From Portunus trituberculatus (taxonomy: Eukaryota > Arthropoda > Malacostraca > Decapoda > Portunidae): 64,000 bases of DNA. Below the pieces are notes generated by a model. It did no database searches. It was not told the origin of the DNA and saw only the letters and a list, made by a program, of their open reading frames with translations. The position numbers and the translations under genes are program-made. Below, one piece after another: positions 43,557-59,864 of the stretch; the first letter of the stretch is position 1, and each line of letters begins with the position of its first letter. The stretch is taken from assembly GCF_017591435.1 (NCBI RefSeq), contig NC_059268.1:3243922-3307921 (forward strand), given 5' to 3'.

Positions 43557-45001
43557 TTATGTCTTGAGGGTGTGATATTTCTTGAAACATTCGCCTAGGC
43601 ACAACCCTACACCACATCCTTCACACATTGTTGTCACGAGCTTGTGTTTCTGTTCTCTTCTCTGCGTTGTTTTGCAAACTATACATTCCCTCTGTCCCTT
43701 ATGTGGCCTTCCTGGTGCTGGAGGAACATGGACAGGGAAATGAGTTTCCAGTCCTACAGCTTGCAGGCGCTCCAGTCCTTCCTGAGCTATACGGCTCTGT
43801 CTACCTGGACGTGAATGTGTAGGCACTTGTGTTGCAAATCTTTCCAGCATTTGTTTTATGACTTTCATACTGAATACTCTTAGAGATGACTTGTTGCCTG
43901 TTTTGATCATGTAAATGTTGCATGCATTCAACATGCAAATATCTATCGTGTGGAAAAATACTTTCCTATACCACTTGACACTTATTCTTAGGCTGTCCAC
44001 TGTACCTAGCTGCATATCAGCTTTATCAACGAGTCTCATGTTGATGCTATAATCGGCGACAATATCAGGTTTGAAGATAGGCTCATTTGTTCTCCTGTGA
44101 ACCTGCTGGGTATCTTTCATCTGGTCAGTGTGGATAGTAGAAAGAAGATGCACTGCTCTTTTATCATGCCATTTCATTACTATCATATCATGTGTCTTGA
44201 ATCTGATTACATCACCTTTTTTTGTTACTCCAAAGTTTGGCATATATTTTCTCTTTGATCTGACAGTGCCCACTGCACTAGTATTATTATCATGTAAATA
44301 CCTTGCTGGCTGAGGACTCGTATACCAATTATCAGTATCATGGCCTTTTCCCAGGTAATCTTTCAGGAGTACATCTACTACTGAGCCAGAGAATTCACAA
44401 GAATTGTTTTTAGTCAATCATCAATGTCACTGCCAGAATGGATGCAAATATCCAGCACAATTCCGGTTTCGCAATCACATAGCACATACAATTTGATTCC
44501 AAAGCGATGTCGCTTTGATGGTATATATTGTTTGAAAGCTAATCTTCCCTTGAATAGCATCAGTGATTCATCTATAACAAGATTCTGAAATGGGTTGAAG
44601 TAAGACTTGAATTTATCTGTAAGACTTTGCAGCACTGGTCTTATTTTCCAAAGTGGATCAGCAGTTTCTTCACTAAAAAAGTGAAGAAATCTTAGAATAT
44701 TACTGTAACTGTCTCTTGTGATTTGTCTTGCAAAAAATGGCATGTATAACATTTCAGCCTTGCTCCAGTAATCATGTCTAACAGCCTTTTTAGAATGAGG
44801 CATTAACATAGTCATAGCTATGAACGTCAAAAGTTCATCTCTCGTGATATGTAGCCATTCTTTCTCGTGCGAGCGAGGGGTTACATCAGATGTTTCAGCA
44901 TACCGGGCATGATATGCGTTGGTTTCAGTCACTATATGATCCAGTAATTCATTATCGAGCAATGCCAAGAAATAATGACACAGCCCCGCGCCAATCTTCA
45001 A
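43557..45001 (-). pseudogene. piggyBac transposase 2, single frameshift
   Basis: First part (44414-45001, 195 codons): FFARQITRDSYSNILRFLHF and NLVIDESLMLFKGRLAFKQY, the first catalytic Asp region. Second part (43557-44417, 286 codons): GHDTDNWYTSPQPARYL (second Asp), DYSINMRLVDKADMQLG (third Asp) and a C-terminal cysteine-rich domain, CIVCKTTQRREQKH then CEGCGVGLCLGECFKKYH, that binds terminal repeats. Only one net one-base shift separates the two at about 44410, next to a run of five T. Everything else is intact, so this copy may be recently active or the shift may be an assembly error. Confidence 0.9.
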
Positions 45002-45103
45002 ATGTCAAGCGGGAAAAATCATGATTACCGATACGATCGCCGTCTCTCTGGACGGAACAATATCATCATTCATGTACGATCACCGTAAGCCAAGAAGGGT
45101 TAA
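45002..45103 (-). mobile_element. piggyBac 2 right terminus and TTAA
   Basis: Non-coding end reading GCCAAGAAGGG then TTAA at 45100-45103, followed immediately by the minisatellite unit GATAGTTTGTCATGTTTTGA. This fits a piggyBac end (GGG-TTAA). Confidence 0.65.
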
Positions 45104-46025
45104 GATAGTTTGTCATGTTTTGAGGACATTTTAAGACAATTTGACTCCTCCTCCTCCTCCTCCTCCTCCTCCTCCTCCTCCTCCTCCTCCTCCTCCTCCT
45201 CCTCCTCCTCCTCCTCCTCCTCCTGTGCTAATACTATTACTATTATTACTATCCCAGTGTGACCTGTGTGACCTCTGACCTTTTGCCACAGGATTCCCTG
45301 GACTGCGATTTCACTGTGACCCAAGAGGAGGTGGCCACTCAACGCTGAGGTCACACGGCTCTCTTCCTTATGCAAGTCAGTGGTGTGGTGTGAGGTGTGG
45401 GGAGGTGTGGTTAGGTTACATTAGGTTAGGTTGGGCAGTTAAGGTTTTGAGGGCATTTTGAGGCAGTTTGTCATGTTTTGAGGGTATATTTAAACAGTTT
45501 GGCATATTTTAAGGGCATTTTAGATAGTTTGGCATGTGTTGAGGGTATTTTGAGACAGTTTGATGTGTTTGGTGGGCAGTTTAAGACAGTTTGATGTCTT
45601 TGGTGGGCAGTTTAAGACAGTTTAGCATATTTTGAGACAGTTTGGCATGTTTGAGGATATTTTAAAACAGTTTGACATGTTTTATGGCCATATTGAGACA
45701 GTTTGGCATGTTTTAGGGCATTTTGAGAGTTTGACATGTTTTGAGGGCATTTTCATACATTTTGGCAGGTTTTGAGAGCAATTTGAAACAGTTTGGCTGA
45801 TTTTCAGGGTATATTAAGACAATTTGAGAGGTTTTGAGGTGAATTGAAGACAGTTTGGCAGGTTTTCAGGGCATATTAAGACAGTTTGGTATGTTTTGAG
45901 GGCAATTTTAGACAGTTTGGCAGGTTTTGAGGCCATTTAAGACAGTTTGACATGTTTTGATGGCATTTAAGACAGTTTGGCAGGTTTGAGGTCATATTAA
46001 GGCAGTTTGGCAGATTTTGAGTGCA

Positions 46026-46027
<2 letters not shown>
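45104..46027 (+). repeat. 3.4-kb segmental unit, partial copy 3
   Basis: Minisatellite remnant, (CTC)n at 45146-45223, the short exon region (45292-45348), then about 600 bp of the 33-bp minisatellite. Confidence 0.9.
45292..45348 (+). CDS. Short terminal coding exon, unit 3
   Basis: Same 18 residues as unit 2. It differs from the other copies by GAC-to-GAT, TTG-to-CTG and GAC-to-GAT, all synonymous. The acceptor is TTTTGCCACAG; the donor is weakened (ATGCAA|GTCAGT). Confidence 0.5.
   Translation, partial: DSLDCDFTVTQEEVATQR

Positions 46028-46106
<79 letters not shown>
46028..46106. repeat. (TA)n microsatellite
   Basis: About 79 bp of TA that replaces the expected next minisatellite unit. 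Confidence 0.97.
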
Positions 46107-46108
<2 letters not shown>

Positions 46109-46740
46109 CATTTTGCATTATTGTAAATAACAGCATATTCTTATTTGATTTATAATTAACAGTGCTAGCTAGTGCTAGCCTTTTCCAAGATATCATACTG
46201 GAATAGGTGGAAGCTCGAATTATATATGTATATTATTAATTTTAATGCAAGTTTAATTTTTGAGTTACTTATGTTAACCTCAGGATGTAAAATTTCCATA
46301 ACTAAGAAAATAACAATTCTGTTTTGTAATCATGTGCATTGTGTATAATTTGTTGTATATTAATTATTTAAGATCATAGCAATACCCTAGAAATGTAGAA
46401 TAAACTAAACTTTTTTCTATTTAATTGAAAAGATTAGGTGAAAGCTCATTTTCTGAATTGGTCTACTAATGTGTAATGAATTAATATCAAAGGATGTCAG
46501 ATTTAATTAAAGAGAAACATACACAACAAAATGAGTTTCTTTTGCTATAATTTGTGTCTGTTTTACAATTTTAATAATTTTAAAAATATTTTTAATCGAC
46601 AAAATATCGTCAATAAAATTAATAATGAAAATGCACAAGACCAAATGGTCGCTAAAGGAGTAAGAAGTAAGAATTTAAAATAACTGACAAGAATCAGAAG
46701 ACAGAAGATATTCATTCCAATTACTGAGTAATTTACCTTT
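46107..46740. other. AT-rich sequence, no feature recognised
   Basis: There is no coding potential; it ends at the assembly gap. Confidence 0.6.
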
Positions 46741-47240
46741 NNNNNNNNNNNNNNNNNNNNNNNNNNNNNNNNNNNNNNNNNNNNNNNNNNNNNNNNNNNN
46801 NNNNNNNNNNNNNNNNNNNNNNNNNNNNNNNNNNNNNNNNNNNNNNNNNNNNNNNNNNNNNNNNNNNNNNNNNNNNNNNNNNNNNNNNNNNNNNNNNNNN
46901 NNNNNNNNNNNNNNNNNNNNNNNNNNNNNNNNNNNNNNNNNNNNNNNNNNNNNNNNNNNNNNNNNNNNNNNNNNNNNNNNNNNNNNNNNNNNNNNNNNNN
47001 NNNNNNNNNNNNNNNNNNNNNNNNNNNNNNNNNNNNNNNNNNNNNNNNNNNNNNNNNNNNNNNNNNNNNNNNNNNNNNNNNNNNNNNNNNNNNNNNNNNN
47101 NNNNNNNNNNNNNNNNNNNNNNNNNNNNNNNNNNNNNNNNNNNNNNNNNNNNNNNNNNNNNNNNNNNNNNNNNNNNNNNNNNNNNNNNNNNNNNNNNNNN
47201 NNNNNNNNNNNNNNNNNNNNNNNNNNNNNNNNNNNNNNNN
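46741..47240. other. Assembly gap, 500 N
   Basis: Exactly 500 N, a conventional gap of unknown size. Frames of X residues across it are meaningless. Confidence 0.99.
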
Positions 47241-47640
47241 GACCCACAACAAATTGCAACCCAAAAGGTTTCTCGGTGGTTTTCAGTTCCACTGTATATA
47301 CTGATCAACAGAAAAAAGTCTACCAAAATCTGACGCCCGGAAATGGTTAAAACTGAGTCATTTCAAAGATGGCCGCCACCGAGCTTTGAAATCACGAAAA
47401 CAGCTATAACGTCTTCAAAAATTGTCATAGAAACGGTTATATTCCATGGTTTTAAGGGACCAGCAAGCCATTGGTGTAAATGACATTCATATGTAACCAA
47501 TATTTTACCTGCTAAAAAGGGAACAAAAACTCAGGAAGAAAAATCAATAGAATTTCCATTTTAACCAAAATGACTGAACAGCTGGTGCCAATGAAACATT
47601 TTCTTGTGAGCATTGCATAATGACAGTTCAGGTTACATAT
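47241..47640. other. Probable 3' flank of the PIN/CXC gene
   Basis: No coding frame. It includes AAAGATGGCCGCCACCGAGC and AT-rich sequence downstream (on the minus strand) of the stop at 47641. Confidence 0.45.
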
Positions 47641-49795
47641 TTATTCCTCATCACTGTCTTCTAGTTCCTGAAAGACTTGATTTAGTGGATTGTCACAACA
47701 CGAAACCTGGCATGATCCACATGCAGGCGTACACGGAAGCCCATTTTTTCTGCAGCTGCAACGAGGTGTGCCACAAGCTGTGGTGCAATTGCAGTGTATC
47801 ACCTTCAGAAGAGTGTTTGGTGCAGCATTCATGTCAGTCATGATAGGTACAAATCGATTGTCCACAAGTCCCCAGCCCCAGTCCAGAGGATCGAGGTTAC
47901 CCTCCATCCCCATCCAAACCATGACCTGGTAATACACTCGCAGACAATGAAACTTGGTGGCAGATTCCGTTGGGGGGAAGACGTTCAGGTGTAATGAAAG
48001 ACTTAGCAGCAGCGACCTTCTTGCTGAATATCTTGTAACGCATGTCTGCCAGAGAACTTGTGCTTTCCCCACCAAATATAACAGCCATCGCTTGGCTGCC
48101 AAGTTTCTTTATTTTAGTTGGGCTCACGCCCCTTGAAGTGAATGTATCTGCACACAACTGGAGGACTTGATCATCTTTCACGAGTTTCTGAAACACTGAT
48201 TTCTTTCCAATGCCGTACACACGAGAAGTTGAGTCACATCCTGTGAAGGCGTGCAGGAATAAGAGCTGGGTGCATAACTTATTTCCAAGAAGATGTTTCA
48301 TCCGATTGATGTCATATACTTTCATACTGCTTCTTGATTGGTTGTCTGATCTAAAATATAGCGGCTTTCCATCTGGTATACAGTAATGGAGCAATAGCAC
48401 CAACAAATCTGTGTCCTCTCCGATTAGTGTGGTGGAATATAGGATTGTGCTGTTTACGGCTGTCTTGGCAATGTCCACATCAGCGTCCCGCTCTGCTTGA
48501 ATAACTGTACAGCCCACTTTCCTCAGTTCATCACCTATTAAGGTGATCAGCTGTTGTTTGTTACTACTGACAGATAAGAATTCATCTCCCTTTCCATCAA
48601 ATTTAGTATCTCCGGTTAGGTTTACAGTTGGATAGCTGTTGGCATGTCTTCGTCTCTGTTGAGTGTTATCCTTTATCGAGGGACCTGCACCATACCCATC
48701 AAACACAACAGTTGCTGTTCCATAGTGTTTTGTTGTGAAGTCTGCATATGCTTTGGCTATTTTGCCATATGTATCTCCCTTCCTCCACTTGAGCTTGTGC
48801 AGAAAGGATCCACCATCAAGCACGTACCTTTCAGTCTTGAGGTGGGCTGAAGTTGAGGTGTCAGGTGCTCCTTCACTTGCCCGTGTCTTGGTACAGTGGT
48901 CGTTGATGGCTTGAGCGAGCTGAGGCTTGTCAGCCTTCCTCAAAATCTTGTTGTCCTCAAAGAGGGATGGCGGGTATGGACTGAGCTCAAAACTCATCAC
49001 GTCCTCAAGTGACAAATCTCCTGTCTGGGATGCTACAAGGAACCGCTGGAACAGCACACTGGGGTCGATGGTTCTGTGAGGAGCAACCTGAGAGCTGTAG
49101 AACTTCCCAGGGTCTTTGCTTTCTCTGTCCTTTTGATGGAAAAGGAAAACACAGGTTGTCCAATCATTCTCTTGATAATTTTGTTCCCAATAGCTTCATA
49201 CTCATGCACGTTGACGTCTTCGTTTGCCACGATACCATTTATGATGTTTCTTAATGTAGGGTCAGAGGAGAATGGAGAAAATGCAGTCAACTTTGTGCTT
49301 AACTTTGAAAGGTCGGATGCGTCTCTTTCAATTCTGGCACCAGTTGCTTCTATGTGCTGTTCGCTTGTTGCGTATGTGACATCATTGAAGTCCTGCATGG
49401 CGACGTTGACCTCAGATGTTATGGGGCAGACATTGTCCACAATGCTCGCTGTTCCTCTGTCATCTTGCTGCCATGAGTCAAGCCCCGGTGCCTTTAGTGA
49501 TCTCATGAGCGTTTGTTCGATGACTAGATCACAGCTAAGGCCTGCCCAAAATTGGTTTGTTCGCCGGATCACATGAAAACCATTTTGAAACTTTTCATAT
49601 ACTTCTGGGTGTTTGTTCTTCAGTTCATTCATTTCTTGTACGTAGAGATAAGCGGACTTCAGGTAGTTGTAATGTCCAGCTGCTGCAAATATTGGCAAGG
49701 CATCAGCAACAGCTTGTAAGTGAGCCTTCCAAGACCCAGTGCGATCTGCCTTGATCATTGCCTGAGCAGTATGGAGCATCTTCTGGACATTTCAT
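47641..49795 (-). CDS. PIN/FEN-like nuclease with C-terminal CXC tail, multi-domain
   Basis: Three consecutive minus-strand frames form one protein of about 710 residues, 5'-incomplete. Part 1 (49033-49779) is a helical domain: FAAAGHYNYLKSAYLYVQEM, FQNGFHVIRRTNQFWAGLSC and VIEQTLMRSLK. Part 2 (47897-49057) is a PIN/XPG-like fold: YVLDGGSFLHKLKW, VVFDGYGAGPSIKDNTQQRR, AERDADVDIAKTAV, LIGEDTDLLVLLLHYC and FLHAFTGCDSTSRVYGIGKK. The last block resembles the FEN1 GCDYC...GIGPK helix-hairpin, and the acidic residues lie where metal ligands are expected. Part 3 (47641-48102) ends in a cysteine-rich tail: CNCTTACGTPRCSCRKNG, CTPACGSCQVSCC. The two frame changes are single-base shifts beside G runs (49061-49064 and 47972-47977). 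No introns. Function unproven. I know similar long proteins only as multi-copy uncharacterised genes in invertebrates. Confidence 0.75.
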
Positions 49796-49849
49796 TGATT
49801 TCAGGCCTGATTTCAGGTTCAATTCTGATCAAATCTGAATTTCGTTGAC

Positions 49850-49960
49850 ACCAGTGGATGCTGTCTGAGTCCCGCATGCAAAGTGTGCCAGATGTGTGAC
49901 ACAGGGCAGGACGAGACGGTGGAGCATGTCATGCCTGTCGGGTGATGCAGTGTGTCTCCC
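49850..49960 (+). mobile_element. Possible LINE C-terminal finger fragment
   Basis: The plus-strand frame contains CKVCQMCDTGQDETVEHVM, like the ORF2 C-terminal finger of LINEs. It abuts the 5' break of the PIN/CXC gene. The opposing 136-codon minus frame (49829-50239) is not recognised. Confidence 0.45.
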
Positions 49961-50169
49961 AAAGTTGTAAGCACAGCTCTGGGAGACAAGAGCATAGTGA
50001 AGACTAGTGCCACTGTCTCTATGGCAACAAAGCTCTGCCTGATCACCAATGCTAGTATGTACAAAGTCCTTAATGCTACTCTTAACATAGCCCAGAGTGT
50101 ACTCAGTGCCAAGGTCCACTATGTCGTCTTGAAGGGTACATTGAGCAAGGCGGTCTGACTTTTCATTTA

Positions 50170-52800
<2,631 letters not shown>

Positions 52801-52842
52801 TAAATGATAGGATGTGTTCTTCTGCCCTAGTTTTCCTCTCCT

Positions 52843-53814
<972 letters not shown>

Positions 53815-54028
53815 TTAACCCCTTCAGTACCATGACACGTTTTCATATTCATTCTGCTTAGTATTTGGTGATTCTGTACACCTTTACAAACTTATGTTGG
53901 GGTTTGAATTAGTGACAACTCCAGCCATTTATCTTCTGACCTCCATAGACACTTCTTAATGTAAATAAAGTCGTCTAATCTAACACAAAACTCAAGGTAA
54001 AATTGTGTCCCAATATTGAAGTGGTTGA
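53815..54028. mobile_element. piggyBac-like MITE, copy 1
   Basis: Begins TTAACCCCTTCAGTACC and ends ATTGAAGTGGTTGA, imperfect inverted termini with TTAA decayed to TTGA at the right. The 206-bp core includes AGTATTTGGTGATT and ACAAACTTATGT. Those are the reverse complement of the satellite at 7690-9895. Confidence 0.7.
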
Positions 54029-54380
54029 AGGCCATCTAAGCTACACTTGTATAAGATATATAAAGAAAAACATTAGTCTCTCTACAAGGATAAATTGGAA
54101 GATAGATAGGTAAAAAGATAGATAGATGAATTATTGAATAAACAAAGAGATAGATAGAATGATAAATATAGATAGATAAATAGAATGATGAATAGATAGA
54201 ATGGTAGACAGATAAATTGACAGATAGATAATAAGAAATCAGCTTATGTTATGTTTGTTGTAGCCTGTTGTAAACTGCCACATGTAAGCCTTATTTTCTT
54301 AATTTCTTATGTTTTTTTTCGTAATGGATACTCTTCATTTCCCGTACGTGTACCACTTAGAAACCTTTGTAAAACTTAGC
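54029..54380. other. No gene; GATA-type repeats
   Basis: GATAGATA-rich stretches between 54090 and 54230, otherwise nothing recognised. Confidence 0.6.
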
Positions 54381-54800
54381 CGTGATCATAATGAACCTCA
54401 ACATAATTCTGGCGGGTTGGCAATACTGTACCGCGGCGCAGGTGAGGTGGACGTGCTATATGTACGTAATGTCAGGTGAGGTGAAGGTGATGGATTGGGC
54501 GCCTGATTACCTGTGCTGCTGGGGAAGGGGTGGGGAGTGGAGGGAATGTGAGGGGACTCGTGGGTCTGTCTCATTCCTCTCATTCCTCCTGCCTTGAATC
54601 CGCGGATGTAGTTTCGCGTGACGGACGGCTCAGGGAAAATAAAGGCGTGGGACGTTTCTCGTTTCCTCTCGTGTCTCCATTTTGTTCGTGTCCTGCCCCC
54701 TGTCCCGCATCTGTGTCAATAGGAGGGACTTGGGAAATCATACTGGCTAGGAGTGCTCTGTGGTTTGTGGAATTGTGGGTACGTGGACTGTGAATGGAGT
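54381..54800 (+). other. GC-richer island, possible exon
   Basis: A 71-codon frame (54382-54597) with several GTGAGG donor-like sites and higher GC than its surroundings. No motif or homology is recognised. It may be part of a first exon or promoter, unproven. Confidence 0.25.
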
Positions 54801-55200
54801 GTGTGGATGAATAGTAAGTGAATGAAATGAGGGTCTTAAAGTTAGAACTGCTGTTGTTGTTTCTCTTTTCTTAATGAAACTGTCTTTTTTTTCTTAGTTT
54901 TATCCTTAACCAGTCTCGTGATGATATGAAAGAATGTGGTAATAATGTGGGTACCTGTAAATCCGTATTATACAAAAATTTGGCAGAGATATTTTTTATC
55001 GAGATTAATGTAGATAGAAATAAAATAAAAATGGTGATATAAAAAAAAGTAGATGAAAATAATAAAAAAAGGTCAATAATTTCAATCCGAACAAAACACA
55101 TAGAAACTTACTAAAGAAATATATTACAAGTTTGAATAAATAGGAAATAACAAGAATTCCTCATATTTAAATGGCAAAAGAATGGGAAGCACACGAAATA
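54801..55200. other. AT-rich sequence, nothing recognised
   Basis: No frames of interest on either strand. Confidence 0.6.
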
Positions 55201-55540
55201 AGAAATAAGACCAAGTTAAAAACGAGAAGATAAGATAAAGTGAAGGGTTAGTAAAGGAGAATGAAAGGGAAGGATAGATGGATTAGTATGAAGGAAGGGA
55301 AGGATGGAAGAATGGATGGTATTAGAATGAAAAAGAGGAAAGAATGAAGAGTATTAGTGTGAAGGAAGGGAAGGATGGAAGAATGAATGGTGTCAGTATA
55401 AGGGAAGGATGGATAAAATAGATGGTATTAACACGAAGAAAAGGAAGGATGGATGGATTAGTATGAAAGAAGAGAAGGATGGAGAGAATGGATGGTATTA
55501 ATATGGAGGATGGAAAATAGTGTATGATAGTGTCAATTCA
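55201..55540. repeat. Purine-rich minisatellite
   Basis: Irregular units with GAAGGAAGGGAAGGATGG, AATGGATGGTATTAG and ATGAA recur about seven times. The array resumes after the MITE (55752-55800). Confidence 0.85.
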
Positions 55541-55750
55541 ACTCATTCAGTACCATGACGCGTTTCCATATTCATTCTGCTCAGTATTTGGTGATTTTAT
55601 ATAGCTTCACAAACTTATGTCGGGGATTAAAACAGTGAAGACTGTTACCATTAATCTTGTGACCTCCATAGACCCTTCCTAATGTCATGAAATGGTCTAG
55701 TCGTACACAAATCTCAAGGTAAAAATGTGTCCCATTATTGAAGGAGTTAA
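55541..55750. mobile_element. piggyBac-like MITE, copy 2
   Basis: Starts ACTCATTCAGTACCATGACG and ends ATTGAAGGAGTTAA. Close to copy 1 and in the same orientation. Inserted in the purine-rich minisatellite. Confidence 0.7.
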
Positions 55751-55800
55751 GAGAAGGATAGAAGACTGGATAGTGTTAGTATGAAGAAAGGATGGACTTC

Positions 55801-56000
55801 ATTTTTCTTTCCCCGTAATCTTAATTTATTCTTTCTTATTTCTTCTCTTCGTGTTCCTTTAGTTTAATTGACTTTAATATTTAGTTTTGTTTATTTATCA
55901 AATCCTCAATATATGTCAGTCTTTCCTGTGTTGGAAATGAAAAGTATCGAGGATCCTATAATGTAAACACGTTTTCTTTGGTTGTAGAGAGAGAGAGAGA
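55801..56000. other. AT-rich sequence ending in (GA)n at the gap
   Basis: No gene is seen. A GA run at 55987 probably caused the assembly break. Confidence 0.6.
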
Positions 56001-56500
56001 NNNNNNNNNNNNNNNNNNNNNNNNNNNNNNNNNNNNNNNNNNNNNNNNNNNNNNNNNNNNNNNNNNNNNNNNNNNNNNNNNNNNNNNNNNNNNNNNNNNN
56101 NNNNNNNNNNNNNNNNNNNNNNNNNNNNNNNNNNNNNNNNNNNNNNNNNNNNNNNNNNNNNNNNNNNNNNNNNNNNNNNNNNNNNNNNNNNNNNNNNNNN
56201 NNNNNNNNNNNNNNNNNNNNNNNNNNNNNNNNNNNNNNNNNNNNNNNNNNNNNNNNNNNNNNNNNNNNNNNNNNNNNNNNNNNNNNNNNNNNNNNNNNNN
56301 NNNNNNNNNNNNNNNNNNNNNNNNNNNNNNNNNNNNNNNNNNNNNNNNNNNNNNNNNNNNNNNNNNNNNNNNNNNNNNNNNNNNNNNNNNNNNNNNNNNN
56401 NNNNNNNNNNNNNNNNNNNNNNNNNNNNNNNNNNNNNNNNNNNNNNNNNNNNNNNNNNNNNNNNNNNNNNNNNNNNNNNNNNNNNNNNNNNNNNNNNNNN
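56001..56500. other. Assembly gap, 500 N
   Basis: Exactly 500 N following a (GA)n tract. Confidence 0.99.
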
Positions 56501-58159
<1,659 letters not shown>

Positions 58160-58190
58160 TTTCCTCCCTCCTAAGACCTCCGTAATGGAC

Positions 58191-59351
58191 TCATGAAAGA
58201 GGTGAGACGGGAGATCTTGATAAGGCGTCGGCGATGATGTTGTCCATCCCCTTGATATGGTGGACTTCCAAGTTGAAGGGTTGAGTTAACAAGGCCCACC
58301 TAAAAATGCGTTGGTTTCGGTTCTTCATGGCGTGAAGGAAGGTAAGAGTATTGTGATCGGTGAAGACCTTCGTAGTTTGAGGACCAGGATGAAGGTAGCA
58401 CTCAAAACGTTGGAGCACCAGGACGAGTGCCAGAGCCTCCTTCTCGATGGTGGAGTAGTTGAGTTGATGTTTCTTCAACTTGGCGGAGTGATAGGCGATG
58501 GGATGGAGGATGCCACTTGTGGGGTCCGTTTGTAGTAGGACAGCACCTACTCCAACTCCACTCGCGTCCACTGGTAGATGGAAGGGGCGGGAGTGATCTG
58601 GTGTCCAGACAACTGGTTCCGAGGAGAGGAACGCCTTGAGGTGTTGGAAGGCTTGGTCACAGGTCGGGGTCCAGTGGAAGGGGACAGAAGTGCTGATAAG
58701 GTCCGTCAGGGGGGCGGCCAGGGTGGAAAAGTTCCTACAGAATCTTCTGTAGAAACCAGCCATCCCCAAGAACCTCATGAGAGCCAAGGAAGCCAAGGAT
58801 GGCCTCTACATTAGATCTCTTGGGGCGTACCTTGCCGTTCCCCACCACATGTCCCAGGTAGACCACCGTAGACTTCCCGAATGTGGACTTGGCCAGGTTG
58901 ATGGTAAGCCCGGCTTCCTGCATTCGACCCATCAGCCTCCGAAGACGGGACAGATGTGTCACCCAGTCGTCCGAAGTCACCACCAGGTCGTCCAGATAGG
59001 CAGATGTTCCCCTCCAAGTCCTGGGTGATGTAATTTATAGCCCTCTGGAAGGTGGCGGGAGCATTAGACAAGCCGAAGGGCATCACTGTGTATTGGTATA
59101 GTCCGAAGGAGGTGATGAAGGCGGATATTATTCGGGCCTCGTCAGAGAGGGGAATCTGGTAGTAACCTTTAAGTAAGTCTATAGTGGTTACAAATTTGGC
59201 TACTCCTATACTATCTATAAGGTCCTCTATCAAGGGCAATGGGTAGGAGTCTGGCACCGTCACTTTATTTAATTTCCTATAGTCGGTGCAAAATCGACTA
59301 CTACCATTTGGCTTAGATGTTAACAGGCAGGGAGAAGCCCAGGGGGATATA
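58191..59351 (-). pseudogene. Reverse transcriptase and RNase H of the Gmr1-like element
   Basis: RT: SPWASPCLLTSKPNG (near 59330), DSYPLPLIEDLIDSIGVAKF, TTIDLLKGYYQIPL (motif A), FGLYQYTVMPFGLSNAPATF (motif B). The YLDD region is frame-shifted near 59000, then VTSDDWVTHLSRL. A further shift near 58800 leads to FLGMAGFYRRFCRNFSTLAA. RNase H: FHLPVDASGVGVGAVLLQ, STIEKEALALVLVLQRF, VFTDHNTLTFLH and HHIKGMDNIIADALSR, then the stop at 58191. No integrase follows; the polypurine tract is about 30 bp downstream. Confidence 0.9.
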
Positions 59352-59864
59352 CTAGGTTCTGCAAGGTGATGACAGAGCAGATAGTCTACCTCTTTTTTTC
59401 ATCAAGTCTCTTTTAATGGGTGAAATGCGATAGGCTGGTTGTCTTATAGGCTTAATGTCATTAGATATTAATGTTATGTCATGTTGAATAGTTGTACAAA
59501 GTCCTGGAAGGTCACCTGTGATTTCTGAAAAGTCTAGCAATAACTTTTTAAGATCAGACTGTTGTGAAGGTGTTAAGGAAAGAAACACCTCATCAAGGTT
59601 GGACATGATTTGGCTGTTTGAGAGGCGTCCTTTAGGTGACGAGAAGAGGAATTCGATGTCGAACTCTTCCTCGGGGGGCACAGGACCAGACTCCTTCCCT
59701 ACCAGACATACAGGTACAGTGCGAGACAAGTCGTCCTCTGGTTCTCTGGAGTGGTAAGGTTTCATTAGGTTGATATGAACTAGTTGGGAATCCTTACGGT
59801 GGTCTGGAGTGCGGACCACATAGTTTAATGGACTTAGTTTTTGAGCCACAACATAAGGTCCCAT
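59352..59864 (-). pseudogene. GPY-type integrase tail joined to RT N-terminus
   Basis: One open frame passes from the GPY motif and LVHINLMKPYH through an acidic linker to LPGLCTTIQHDITLISND and PIRQPAYRISPIKRDLMKK. The latter is the normal RT entry of Gypsy pol. This single frame directly proves that integrase lies upstream of RT. Confidence 0.88.

Noticed and set aside
46563..47326. Large frames made of X residues
   Set aside because: They span an assembly gap of 500 N; the same applies to 55916-56557.
54382..54597. Small gene in the GC-richer island
   Set aside because: No motif, no stable start or splice support; kept only as a possible exon region.
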